Positions 22,355-34,126 of a DNA stretch of 64,000 nt are shown piece by piece (position 1 is the first letter of the stretch; each line of letters begins with the position of its first letter). A model generated the notes under the pieces. That model was not told the origin of the DNA, did no database searches, and saw only the letters and a program-made list of their open reading frames with translations. The position numbers were made by a program, and so were the translations under genes. This stretch comes from Plectrocnemia conspersa (lineage: Eukaryota > Arthropoda > Insecta > Trichoptera > Polycentropodidae): positions 124,001 to 188,000 of the forward strand of contig VTFK01000004.1 in the NCBI GenBank assembly GCA_009617715.1. The letters are read 5' to 3'.

Positions 22355-23200
22355 ATATCTACATAAGAACAACGCATTTCGATTATGAAGCGTTCATATA
22401 TATATTTTTACACATTCTATGGAAATCTAAAAATAACAAGTAATCATAAACGTCTCAAGATTTTTTTGACAACTCCATTGTCACTGAAAGTCTAGAAATA
22501 ACTTTAATATTTGCTTTATTTGTATGTTGAAAAAGTTCAATAGTAAACATATTGAAATATAAAGAATAAATTATTCAACATTTAATGTTGTCTGTATCTA
22601 ATCATATTGATTTGAAACAAAGCGCGAGTTTGCAACGCACGAGCGTGTTATAGAGCAAAAGCTTTGTAGATATAATTTATTACATAAATATTCATTTGTT
22701 AACTCGACTCTAGATAAACTTTCTTAGAATATATATTTATTTATAGTAAATGTTCTTAAACTACTAAATAAGTACGGTAAGAAACCAGACTGAAATATTA
22801 TAAAAATAAGAACTGTTATTACAGTTTACAATCCATAGATATTTATTTGCGATAAGGAAAATTTAGGATCATCTAATTTGTGGTTATATATTTAAATTAC
22901 AATCAATACTATATTATTCATTTTATAGATATGATAAAAATTTATAAACACGGGCTCGTATTGGAATAGAAGCATATCTTTCAGGTATTAGTCACCAACT
23001 TACACCACTGATTTATCGTGCGACTCAAATGATTTATTTTCCTGTTTGGAGGAAGAATTGCATTTAGTCGTCGCTGTGCGACTTGGATGTTATTTAAGAA
23101 TTAAAAATTGAATGTCGCGGGAAAACGTCAATATTTCAACAAACTGACAGCGAGAATAATTCCTGGTAGGCGATTCTGGGAGTCCCTTCAAACACTAAGC
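22355..23200 (+). repeat. Family B long duplication, copy 1
   Basis: The left part (22355-22860) aligns with 30549-31310: TATCTACATAAGAACA, GATTTGAAACA, TTGCAACGCACGAGCGTGTT versus TCGCAATGCACGATCGTGTT, CTAGATAAACTT, GTAAGAAACCAGACTGAAAT. The right part (22950-23190) aligns with 32060-32345 and with 32480-32800: TTAGTCACCAACTTACACCA, GTGCGACTTGG, AAACGTCAATAT and ACTGACAGCGAGA followed by a TTC block. No transposon ends are visible, so this may be duplicated intron sequence or an unknown element. A 103-codon frame at 23108-23419 is part of it and is not a gene. Confidence 0.75.
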
Positions 23201-25260
23201 GTTACATCACCAGTCAATAAGAAAATCCACAGCTGCATAATATTTACTTGTGAATATGATTTTTTTCTAGAATTTCGGCGATTACAAAGAGTTTTTTTTT
23301 TTTTTTTTTTTAATGACTTCTTGTTTTATTGGTTTTGTTTGACAATTCAACTAAAACTTATGTATAATATTTGTATTAATTCGATCATATTTTATTTGTT
23401 TCAGGTAAGCACCGTCTAAGAAAAATTGTTTCCGTGCTCGGATTTCTGCGTATGTATTATTTTTTTTATAAATTATTAATATTAAGATATGTGGTTATGA
23501 ATATTAATTTAGATGGTTTTGTATTAATCCGTATTTAAGAAAAAATTTTCATATACGAATTTTATTATGCTTCCGAGTCGAATCGTCCGTATTTTTTCTC
23601 GTTCGCGACCCGCGATGCAATATAAGTTTAACATACCTGTTATATAGTGGGATTGTGATGCGGATTTTTCACGACCGCATTGCTTTTCGAGTGCAACTTT
23701 CAAAGCACGCTACGATGAAAGTTGCCAGTTAAATTTTGTTTTTTACAAAATGTCGGGTACTGCAATATGACTCATTCATCGCAGAAAAATAAAACACATA
23801 AACCCCACGAGCCAATCAAGCATAAAGCCAAGTTCTGGTAAAAAGTAAATAAACACAGATTTTTTATATGTCTATACGTATTTTCGGAACACCCCCGAAA
23901 TCGTGGCGTAGATCAACCCTCGTCGTAATTGAACGGCCTTCGGGGGCGGTTTATGAAATCTGAGGCGCGTGTGTGAACCCCGGATGGAATGCTCGTTCCG
24001 GAATTTCTTACCTCTTCGCGAATCCCGCGAAAGATTCTCGAGATGGCGTAAAAAATAAATGAAGCGTATACGTCCTGAGAGTCAGATTTGTTGCGAGGCA
24101 AGAATAGCTTTCTTTGTATGTGATATAAATGTGTCGTCAGATATCAAACTGGTTCAAATATTTCTTCCGAGTCAACCAGTTACAACACTGCACAACACCT
24201 TTATTTTATTATACAACATATAATTTGACAAAATAATTTAAAATATTTTATGGCAATATAGATATTTCAAAGAGCAATAACTCATGGTGGAAATGAGGTT
24301 GGGAGTTTAAAATTGATTAGAAAATATAGACGGTATAATCTGTGCTAATTTCATGACTCGAAAGCTTAAAGATACATTAGCGAATTTCTTAACGAAAATG
24401 TTTCTTGTTGTGATTTTAAAATCACTCTACTCAAATTAATTAAAATAATTCCTTTAAATATTTTTGTGACTCGGGGGCGAGTTTGATATCTAACGACTTG
24501 GCAGATCGATGGCGATAAATAAATCCGATGTCCAATATAAAAGCTTTGTCGCGCAATTCGTTAATGGCAAATGCTATTATTATAAGCTTTTCACCGTTTT
24601 GCTTTGTTGAGTGGAACAATGAAAAATATTTGCAGACGTCTAAAAAATGTTGGTACACGTATAATCATTTTAGCTTTGAGCGTTCAAAAGTTTTTATTAA
24701 TCAAACGTTAACTTGATAAAAGCTTTACCAAACATGTCCAACAACATATATTTCGATACAGCGTAGTTTTATCTAGAGCTTCAGATTTATCCGCTGAGGT
24801 CTAGGTCTTGAAGGTACCTTGACACATTTCCACGAGTGCAATTCAATAGCAGGTCATCTCCGATATTCTTTACTTTATTTTACACAAAATGTATTTATCT
24901 TCGTATATATTAAATTAAAATTTAATAATAAAATAACATTAGATTTTTTAAAAGTATGTTGCTGTAATATTTTTTTTATAAACTTAACTGAGAAAAAGTT
25001 TTATATTCAAGGAAATAGCCAGCTGTAGTTGAACCTAACGCAATTTTGATGTTAATATTATCGGTTGTGTTGAAACTTTTAGAAACAAAGTTGTTTAGAT
25101 GCATTATGAAGCTTTAAAGACAGCTCCGTTCTAAAACTTATGCATACTTCATTTTAAATTGGATTTTGCTTCTTAGAAATATGAGAGAAAATACTTTTAC
25201 AACTACCACTGCAAATTTTCACTTTTGATTTTATCCAGTCAATATCCTAGAAATATTTAA
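23201..25260. other. AT-rich stretch with one GC-richer block
   Basis: There is a poly(T) run near 23292-23311. A GC-richer unique block at 23880-24080 contains a minus-strand exon-like segment, listed separately. The rest (24120-25260) is AT-rich with short overlapping frames and nothing recognisable. Confidence 0.5.
24012..24074 (-). CDS. Candidate minus-strand exon, product unknown
   Basis: On the minus strand CTCTCAG precedes 21 open codons that end GAA GAG|GTAAGA, a strong 5' splice site; phase is 0 at both ends. The peptide reads DVYASFIFYAIS, then RIFRGIREE. The polypyrimidine tract before the AG is short. The frame is also open upstream of the AG to 24101, with no ATG. Such short open segments with a donor are common by chance, so this is weak evidence, supported only by the GC-richer, non-repetitive context. 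Confidence 0.18.
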
Positions 25261-25261
25261 T

Positions 25262-25530
25262 AAGGTCGCGATAGCGTAATCCGTAAAGTCTAGACTAGTA
25301 ACCCAGAGGCGAGGGGTTCACACCGCGACAGTAGATATTATTAAAAACCGGCTTCAGCCCCAAATTCACATATATTGATTGAAAATTAAAATACGCGTAA
25401 TTAATATTTAATTATATTGATGTCACTGATTCATAAATGAAAAATATTGGTAAATACTTACTTGTAGGTATTCATTATGTATGATTTTATACCCTGCTGT
25501 AACGCATTGGGCTTATGTCTGTCAGGAAAA
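25262..25530 (+). mobile_element. tRNA-derived SINE, diverged copy
   Basis: The head has an A box-like TAGCGTAATCCG and a degraded B box GGGGTTCACACC, then AAACCGGCTTCAGCCCC, TACTTACTTGTAGGTATTCA and CTGTAACGCATTGGGCTTAT. The order is the same as in the copy at 17011. B-box changes suggest it can no longer be transcribed efficiently. Confidence 0.8.
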
Positions 25531-25719
25531 TATTATAAAAAAATAGTTATTATTTATCGGAAAATATTATAAAAAAATAATATGATTTGATTATCGAAAT
25601 ATATATGTAAATATAAATGTTTTTACTGTTGTTTATGTATAATCAAAACCTTAATGAATATCAACCGAAATAATAGCACGTAACTTGTGTTTCTTCTGGA
25701 AAAATTGCGAAATGATTTT

Positions 25720-27080
25720 TGTTAAAATTACATTTTTAAATGTTTTAAAAACGCTGTATTTGTCAAAATGCGCTAATTTCACAGCTGTATTCAAAGCAGG
25801 TAGTGAGAAAAGCGACATAGATTTCCGATTTATTCTCCGGAAATTATGTTTGACAATATAATTACGTATTCCTTGAAATCGTATTTCTCGAGAAATTTCA
25901 TTTGTTAAAAAATTAAACTTTTATAAATATTTTTAATTGGTTTACCGCTGCAATTTTAAAAATAGATAGTAATTTTATATCCGCTAAATTCAAAGCAGGT
26001 AGTTAAAAAAGGGACAGAGATTTCCTATTAACACTCAGAAAATATTGTTTGAGAATATTTCGTTTCGAACATTTGTCGGTAAAAAAATTAAGAATGCAAG
26101 AATTAATGACTTAAGTAAGGATTTGTTCGCTGACTAAATAAACCAGCGTCAATGTTTAAATGTAAATTCTATATAAATCATACGATAATATGTTGTCATG
26201 ATTTGTAATGAACGAATGAAAATATAATGTGATGGAAACTGACCAGAAGTTAAACTAGAAATGAATTTTTAAGAAACCTGCAAAATTAAGATGTTGTATT
26301 TCTCGAGAAATTTGAAAGTTTCTTGCAAGTTCTCATAAAATGCTTTTTAGTTAAAAATTAAATTTATACAGTTTTTTACCGTTGCAATTTTAAAAATAAG
26401 TAGTAGTTTTAAATCTGCTAAATGCAATACTACATTCAAATCAGGTAGTTAAAAAAGGGACAGGGATTTTTGAAAACATTGTTTAAGATTATTCCGTTTC
26501 CACTTCCCCGAACATTTGTCGTTAAATAAAAATTAAGAATTCAAGAATTAATGACTTTAAAATTCAATCTTTGGCTAAATAAAACCAGAGTCTATGTTTA
26601 AATGTAAATGCTGTTTAAATCAATACGATAAGATGTTGTTTTTTTTTTTAATGCAAAGAAAAATATGTGAATCGATGTGACCATTAATTAAAACCACTTG
26701 CCGATTACAGTACTTTTTTAAAAATACTTAAAAGCTTGTTGCACGGACCCACCCTTTTCTTTGTAGTGGTATAAACATATGCAGCAGTTGTAAAACATTA
26801 AAATATATTCGTACAAATTTAATTTAATGAATCCGTGTCAACTCTGGCATGACTGGGAAAGGATTAAACAAGCATTAAATATTTTACATATATTACATAA
26901 TTTTTTTTATATGTCAAAATTTCTCGAGAAATATGGATCAAATTCTTATTTATAAATTCACAGCCACATATTCAAAGCAGGTATTGAAAAAAGTGACAGG
27001 GTTTTGTGACCGACTCTAGAAATAATGGTTAGCAAAAATTTCGTTTCGTCCTAATCGAATATTTGCCAGTCAACTAAAAA
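25720..27080 (+). repeat. Family C tandem array, about 450-bp units
   Basis: The landmark AAAGCAGGTA(G/T)T..AAAAAG(G/C)GACA occurs at about 25795, 25990, 26440 and 26975. The two central units are 448 bases apart and align over most of their length: AGAATTAATGACTT, ATGTTTAAATGTAAAT, ATACGATAA(T/G)ATGTTGT, GTTGCAATTTTAAAAATA. The palindromic block ATTTCTCGAGAAAT occurs in several units. Opposite-orientation units occur at 60690-61200 and 61600-62000. The array could be satellite-like, or tandem copies of a transposon; no transposon ends are obvious. Confidence 0.75.
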
Positions 27081-30000
27081 TCAAAAATGTAATATTTAGT
27101 ATTAATTATATTTTTTAGTCTCTTTTTCCGAAAATTTTAATCAATTTTTTATTTATTAAAAAAATATAAAATATAAAGAAATGTTAAAAATACACGAGTA
27201 TATGTGCTTAGACTTCAAGGCGTTATGAACATACATTTTTATTTGTTATTTTATTTTTTTTAGAAAGCCATTTTTATTTGAAACACTGCGTAGACAATTA
27301 TTAAGTGTTTTTATTATTAAACCATTAACAACAATATAAATATTATACACAAACATTTGGAAAAAATAAGTTGCTTAATAAAGAATACATAAAATTAATA
27401 TGAAAGTGTAAAATAAAATTATAATAGTTGCCTATTAAAAATTTCGCATTATTCTTTATTTTAAATATGCGTGATATTTATATTTGCATATATTTCCCTA
27501 AGTAGGCGTTTAGCTTTTATCAAAGGCTAACCAAGTTAGATCGAAACGAAATGTTTTGGGGCAAAAGCTGTATTTCGAAATTTATTCAAGAACATTACAT
27601 TTATTTTTTGGGAACCAGAGAATCATATGGCAAAAATATATCAATGGCATAAACGTAATTTGAGAATCTTATAGATTTACAGATCGATATGTGTTGTTAT
27701 AATTTATAACATATATTAGAAACTATCTTGTCTTTACTTAGTCATGGTTTTTATTTACAGTAATTTAATTTTTTTAAACCACTTCAGAAAGATGAAAACG
27801 AGCTTCTTCGCGATTTTTCTGATTAAAACTTTTATGGAAATCGTTCCCATAAATCGAAACTTGAATGAAAATTTCAGTCGCACTCCGCGATTGTTTACTT
27901 GGGGTCCAACAGCGCGCTCAAATTTCCTCCTGGACAAAAGCAACCGTTTATTTATAGGCGCCTACCGTTTTATGGTGAAACTTTTGCATTTCGTCGCTGC
28001 AACGAGGGGTGACCTTGCCGAGTCTGTGCCAAAATTCCCGCATCGATCATCTCTCGTTCAGCTTATATGTTTGTATGTGTGCATCCGCCGACGGGGGTCG
28101 CGACCTCCGGATTTTCCTCTCGGGTACCTAACGGAAAACGTGTACATAAAGTACATGTAAACATCACAGGATGCCCGTAAAATCGTCGTGGATTGTTTCA
28201 TCGTCCATATCATATCTTCTGGTTTCGAAGCTCGAGTAATTTTTTTCAAATAAATAAAAATGAATCGTCCGTGTCGATTTGGCGTGAGCTTCACTGGTAG
28301 CGACCTCAAGGCTAAACTCTCGTGTATTTACAAGTCGGAAGTTAGCAGGAAGGAAAATGGAGATGTCAAGTATGAAATAAATTTCCTACGGTTTAGAGAA
28401 ATAAGGGAGGTGTTGAAATCCCGTTCGTACAAGTATTATTTTATATCACCGGTCCATTGTTCTGAAAATTCCTTTTTACCGGTCCGTTCAAATACCGTTA
28501 TTTTCATTTATGTGCGTAGAAATAACCTGTGAGTTTTCGGCTCTAAATTATATTTATTTAAAATAACGCAATATGATTTATTTATTAGTCATAGTATTTA
28601 ATCTTGTATCAAACATATTTGATCAAGTTTATTTCTAACGAAAACAATATTCAAACAAAAATAAAATATAAACATGATTATTATAACTTACTTTCTTACT
28701 TAAAATCACAATTGAAATAAGTTAAAAATTTGATGATTTAAAATTCTAAACCATATTTAGAGGCATCTATTTATGATTTTCACACTCCGCTCAAAAATGT
28801 TGGCCTCTGTCCAAGTGATAATTTGTCAAGCTCGATACTAAGACGACCTTTCTTTAATCGACGGTGAAAAAATAGATAGCCGATTAGGCGACAGCCTCGC
28901 GGTCGCCTCGTCGTCGCATCAAAATAATTTGCTCTATAAAAATAAATCACAACATCGAAGTATATTGGCGAAATTTAAAATGAGCCAAGAGTCGCATTCG
29001 TTTTCTGTATAATGTATTTAATAAATAATTCTGAAACCTTGCACGTCCCGACGAAGGGTTTTATTTACCCCTCCGTATATATTTTATTTGTGTATTGTGT
29101 CGGATTTTTTATAATAGCATGATTTACGATGCGAAGTATGATTTGTTGTTCTTTTCGCTTTCGATTTTATAGCATCGTTAAAGTATTCAAATAGAGCGAA
29201 GTGTTTGCAAAGGAAGTTATTGTATTGTACCTTTAATTTTGACCAAAACTATATGTCTATAAACGTATTTCTATGCATCGTATAATAGATCACTATTTAG
29301 GTAACTAATGTAAGATTCATTGATTACATTTGGAAAATAGGTTAGGTTGATTATACAACAGCTACTAAGTCTGTAGTGCTACTTAATAGAAAACGTTTTA
29401 GTCCTATTTTTAATTCGGCTTTATACAACAACCTTTTGCGTCGTCATGATCATAAAATACATACATCATACGTCGATATTCAATAGTTCTATATTCAGCC
29501 AAGTCATCAAATACCACATATAACCGCTACACAATACAAAAAGTATTTGTATCAACTGTATAAACTCATGAGTTATAAATTAACATTAATATCAATAAAT
29601 ATATCAAGAGTTTATTCATGTTCATCAATAAATCTTTGTTTAATAATTAGAAGTACGTATCCATTTTAAATATAGTGCTCTATAAATACACATGTGTTAA
29701 AAAGTCGCAGATTTTCTTGCTGCGCAGTTTGACTTGAATGTCTACTTTTAAATATACTCGCGTCAAACATTTCATCTCTTTGAACTGTTTACAATCATCT
29801 ATTTTGTGCATTATTTTCTCAGAATTTTAAGTCTGTATTTATACGAAATAAACAATATTAAATCTGTAAGTACATATACATAATATGATTTGATGTTTTA
29901 AATGTCGATCTCTTAATTGTATAATTATTTATTTATTTATTTGGAACGTTACACTGAAATAATATTGCTCATGGTATAACTCAATATATAACAAAATATT

Positions 30001-30548
30001 AAAAATATGTATTTATTGATTATGAATCTTCCATTACAACAATGTAAACACAATCAACAACTCATAAATAAATAGTTAAACTATTGTTACAGTTTAAGAT
30101 CAATAGATGTCATTACGCACAACTTAACTAGATTGTTTGATATTTTAATTAATTTAATTTTCAACCGTAAAATCTGATTATCGAATGGAATTATAATTAT
30201 ATAATAATCATATAATTTATAACATAAATAGATAATTTTCTTATTAAATACTTATTGAAATACTTTAGTTACATACATAAAATTCCAGAATTGTTGCATA
30301 TTTCAGAGTATTTTTTATTATTATTTTGTATGCAATAGCTTTTAGGTTGTCATAAATAACTTAAAAATGAGAGGGTAAATTTCGCAGAATAGGAAAAAGT
30401 TAATACTTGCGTTGTTAAACTGTGTTTTTAAAGTTAATGCAATATTCATTAAGAATTACTTTTTTAATATTTTATTACAAATATGTACAATTAGTTTGAC
30501 TAATATTCAAATAACAAATAGTTACAAAACGGTATTTAAATATTTAGA
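27081..30548. other. Mostly AT-rich stretch with a unique block at 27.8-28.5 kb
   Basis: The block 27780-28520 is less AT-rich and unique, with frames of 138 codons (27744-28160, +), 90 codons (28260-28532, +) and shorter minus-strand ones. The peptides show no domain and overlap across strands, so none is called. A short GC-rich hairpin (AGGCGAC with GTCGCCT) lies near 28887-28909. The stretch 28930-30548 is AT-rich with no supported feature. Confidence 0.45.
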
Positions 30549-31310
30549 TTTGATTATCTACATAAGAACACTATATCTCGATAATGAAGCGCTTATGTTA
30601 TTTTTTACATATGCTATTGAAATTTCATGTCTCCAAAATAATAATTAATCATATAAAGCAGCATCTCAAGAAAATTCTCCATCGTCACTGAAAATCTAAA
30701 AATAACTCCAATATCTGCTTAGTCAGCATTAATAATATGTTAAAAAAGGTCAACTAGTAAGCATATTTAAATATCAAAGATACATTACTTTTTTTGTCTT
30801 TACTGTAAAGTTGACATTTAAGGCGTTAGCCAATTTACACATAAGATCGTTGTTATTCAAAGGTATGTCATATTGGCTTCAAAATCCCTGTATAACAAAC
30901 AATAATAATATGATATAAAAGTAACGTATAAAAAGAAAATGTCATATCTAGATTAAATAAAATAAAATATCTGTCTATGCAGATATTTTGTTTTAGAGTG
31001 ATTCAAATATATGATTTGAAACATATTCTAAGTTCGCAATGCACGATCGTGTTTCAAGGCAAAAGTACCTTGTTGATATATTGTATTACATAAACATTCA
31101 TTCGCTAACTCAACCCTAGATAAACTTACTTGGAAAATATATTTACTTTATTTTTATTAATTTATTGTAAAGCTTATGTTGCAACATGATAGGGGTTTAC
31201 ATCGGGGTAAACGCAATTAACAACTACTGAATAAGTAGTAAGAAACCAGACTGAAATAAAAAAAGATGAACTATTATTTTAGCTTTCAATCTCTAGATGG
31301 TATTAGGCAC
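30549..31310 (+). repeat. Family B long duplication, copy 2 left part
   Basis: It aligns with 22355-22860 through the blocks TATCTACATAAGAACA, ATCGTCACTGAAAATCTA, GATTTGAAACA, CGCAATGCACGATCGTGTT, CTAGATAAACTTA and GTAAGAAACCAGACTGAAAT. It contains an insertion absent from copy 1 between about 30790 and 30990. Confidence 0.75.
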
Positions 31311-32059
31311 AGCCTCCTTCGTATTTATTTTAAGTAAAGTATTCGAATGTATGTCATTTTTTCCGATATTTTTTATTCAATCAATTAGTGTAAAAAATAT
31401 AATTTTCCGTAAAATATAATTTATTTAAATTACTTTTATAATCATTTTTTTATTTGAATAAATATTTTGTGCGAATTACTAATCAGTAAAAGCGTCAAAA
31501 GGAAAATGTTTAATTTATTAATATATACTTTATGATCAAAATTGATTTGAATTTTTCGTACATAGAATAGCTAATAATGATTTAACGAATTTGATTTACA
31601 TTAAGATTGGATCTGTATTGGCGTATTTTTTGTGTGGATTTGCATATAAATAAATTAAACGCGATCGAATTAACTGAAATAAAAAATTTGCGACGCACAC
31701 CTGTTTTTGAGATACGCGTTAAACGATAATAAATGGTGGGCTTTTCAAACATTTTGTTTCGTTCAACGAACGAATTCTGCGTATTTTGGTCATAGTAGAC
31801 ACAACCGATTAAAATTCTATTAAAAAATGCTTTTCGAAGGCTGAAAAGTATATTTTTTTTGTTAAAAATAAGCTTCTCATTGTCTCAATTTCGGAGCGGC
31901 ACTAGTCACTCGGGTATATTAAGAGAAAAATCGAACTTTTGATTAAGTATACAAATTGTTTCATTCCAAGATTTTTTCATATTTCATTCGAGATTTACAA
32001 ATATTCGATCAATTCGAATATTTATGTAGAATAATTTGAATAATCAATATTCGATTGAG
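31311..32059. other. AT-rich spacer inside the family B region
   Basis: This sequence lies between the left and right family B parts and has no clear counterpart at 22.9 kb, where the two parts are almost adjacent. No gene is visible. Confidence 0.5.
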
Positions 32060-32440
32060 AACCTTACTTATATGTGGTTATCGATCGGAATTATAATTTA
32101 TACTATATTAGTAATTTTACAGACACTATTTCTAAGCACCAGGGTCCTTTGTTTCCAGGATTTGAACCGTGTCTTTCAGGTATTACTTACCAGCTTATAC
32201 CACTGATTGATCGTGCTAATAGTATTCTGAATGTGTCATATAAACAATGCGAATCGAATGATTCATTTCCTGTGCGACTTGGCTGTTAGTCAAAAGTTAA
32301 AAATTGTAAATCGTTAAAAAGCGTCAATATATTTTTGAAGTTTGGACACGAAAGGTCTCGAGAGATTTTTGCTAGCTAATTTAATGGGTTTCTCCAACCC
32401 ATTACAGGTGTTAGCCCAGTACATTACATCGGGATAAACA
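32060..32440 (+). repeat. Family B right part, copy 2
   Basis: Blocks shared with 22950-23190 and with 32460-32805 are: ATTTTACAGACAC, TTTCAGGTATTA(C/G)T(T/C)ACC, ACCACTGATT, GTGCGACTTGGCTGTTAGTC, AAAGCGTCAATAT and AGGTCTCGA. A 71-codon frame at 32074-32289 arises within the repeat and is not regarded as a gene. Confidence 0.7.
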
Positions 32441-32459
32441 CAATCAATGACTAATATAA

Positions 32460-32805
32460 AAATAGTAAGTCACTATGCACAATACTTCGATTTTAATTTA
32501 TATTATATCACTAATTTTACAGACACGATAAAACTTTAATAACACTCGAGTCCATATTGTTTTCAAACCACGTCTTTTAGTCACCAACTTACACCACTGA
32601 TAATATGCTGAATTTCCATTTTCCAGTCTGGAAACGTTGTACGTAAACGTTGCTGTGACTTGGCTGTTTGTCAAGAGTTAAAATTTGAAAATGGCAGAAA
32701 AGCGTCAATATCTTTTTAATCTTAAACACGATCTCAGCGCACAGAGGTCTCGACGGACTGACAGCGAGAGTAATCCCCGCTAGAAGATTCGAGGGGTCCC
32801 TCCGA
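32460..32805 (+). repeat. Family B right part, copy 3, adjoining the proline-rich exon
   Basis: It repeats the same order as copy 2 (ATTTTACAGACAC, TTAGTCACCAACTTACACCA, GTGACTTGGCTGTTTGTCAA, AAAAGCGTCAATAT, AGGTCTCGACGG). It then shares ACTGACAGCGAGA, TAAT(C/T)CC and a GATTC..G..GTCCCT block with 23150-23200. The likeness fades at about 32805, and GC-rich coding-like sequence begins immediately after. Confidence 0.7.
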
Positions 32806-32841
32806 CCCGCGCTCGGTCCCGGTCGGGTTCCCCCGGAGCAG

Positions 32842-33226
32842 ATTGCGGGCCTCCTCGGCTCATTCCGACTGAGCGTCCGCGCCGGCCTGGACGTGCTCGC
32901 GCCGCGCCGCCATGACGTGAGCGCCCCGCCGCCCTGTCCGCCCCTCGACGAGCGGCACCCGTCCCCGCCCCCCCCGTCCCCGCCCGTCCCGCCACCCCCC
33001 CGCCAACTCCATGACGCCGACAGCAGCAGTATGAGCGGCGTCGGCTTCCTCGCCACCGTCAAGACCGGCCTGACGCCGGGCCGCGGCCGGCGGCGAAAGC
33101 AACTGCACTCCGCCACGGTTCACTGTCCGCCGCCGGACGTGCTGCCTCCTTGGCCGCCGCTGCCGCCAGCGCCGCCCATCACGCCGCCGCCGGCCTTCCT
33201 GCCGCCCGGCTACAAGAGGAGACCAG
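32842..33226 (+). CDS. Proline-rich coding exon, gene not identified
   Basis: This is the best coding segment of the window. The frame is open from 32689 to 33396. Inside it, 32842-33226 has G or C at the third position of almost 90 percent of codons in an AT-rich genome, strong evidence for coding on the + strand. The chosen start follows CCCCCGGAGCAG (an earlier acceptor at 32744 is possible); the end is CCAG|GTGCAT at 33227, phase 1. The 128 residues begin IAGLLGSFRLSVRAGLDVLA, then carry two proline-rich tracts (about residues 30-55 and 95-125) flanking a basic patch (GRGRRRK, residues 77-83). About a quarter of residues are proline. No signal peptide, membrane segment or folded domain is seen. 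Such segments are common in cytoplasmic tails and scaffolds, binding SH3 or EVH1 domains, but that is inference. No neighbouring exon was found, so introns are long. Confidence 0.6.
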
Positions 33227-33635
33227 GTGCATCCGCAACAAGTGCTTTTGTCCACATTTTGTCCTCTATCGGTGATAAACGTAGAGAGAGAGTGATCGGT
33301 TCAGTGGAATGCGAGAGGTGTCCTAGGTCAGGTACGGTGCCGGCGCTGGAGCGTTTCATATCCCGTACGACTGGTAGGAACTTTGGATATGATTAAACAG
33401 CTTTTGTGACGCTTAATGACTGATAACACTGTACGACAACATTTTGCCACAAAGTAAGATATCTCACAAAATCACAATGGCTTTATAAATCTTGTTTCAT
33501 CTACACAATTCCTTAAACTTGAAAATAACAAAAGCACTAATATAAATTAAAACCATTTGCTACAATAAAATAAGAAGAATTGATTAATTGATCAGGCTAG
33601 TCTTATAGAATTTTGAGCAGGGCTCTTGCCTTTAA
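33227..33635. other. Downstream flank of the proline-rich exon
   Basis: The exon's frame continues open to 33396, but third-position bias disappears after 33226. A second possible donor, GTCAG|GTACGG, lies at about 33331. After 33400 the sequence becomes AT-rich intron-like DNA. Confidence 0.4.
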
Positions 33636-34126
33636 ACCCTTTAAGCGGTATCGCCGTACATGTACGGTGGTCAATCTTTCACACATATTTAAATATATAA
33701 CTTAATAAATAATAAATTAAAAACATTATATTTATATAATATTTTTTTAAATTTGATTTATTGTAAATGATTTATATAGAAAATAATAGCAATAAATTTA
33801 AATTTACGAAATAAATGAACGCGATAAAAAATATTTCATAATATTTTTATAAAAAATATAGAGAGTCTCTGAATTGATATAAAAAAATCCGCAAAAGCCC
33901 AATAGTATATATCAAAAAAAATACCGAAATTGAGTAATAGAAAAGTGTTTAAATAAATGATTAAAACGTTGAGAATCAATGATTTTTTTTATAATTTACT
34001 ATAGATGCAATATAAATTAATAATAATAACAGAAATAATTATGTGAAAATACGTAAAATTGACTCACTCCCAGGTGTATACTTACAAATTAGCAAATGTG
34101 TATAAATTAACTCACTACTCAAAAGG
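33636..34126. mobile_element. piggyBac-like non-autonomous element
   Basis: TTAA occurs at 33632-33635 and 34127-34130, the target duplication used by piggyBac transposons. The left end reads ACCCTTTAAG and the right end, reversed, CCTTTTGAG, as in CCCTTT-type ends of that superfamily. Near the left end is a 14-base palindrome CCGTACATGTACGG (about 33654-33667), similar in kind to subterminal palindromes of such elements. The interior is AT-rich with no transposase frame. The ends are imperfect, so the assignment is moderate. Confidence 0.4.

Noticed and set aside
23108..23419. 103-codon open frame
   Set aside because: It is part of family B and a poly(T) tract; the segment similar to the sequence before 32842 is a repeat, not shared protein.
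32589..33255. Minus-strand Gly/Arg-rich frames across the proline-rich exon
   Set aside because: They are shadows: third-position GC bias fits the + strand frame, and one minus frame runs into repeat sequence.
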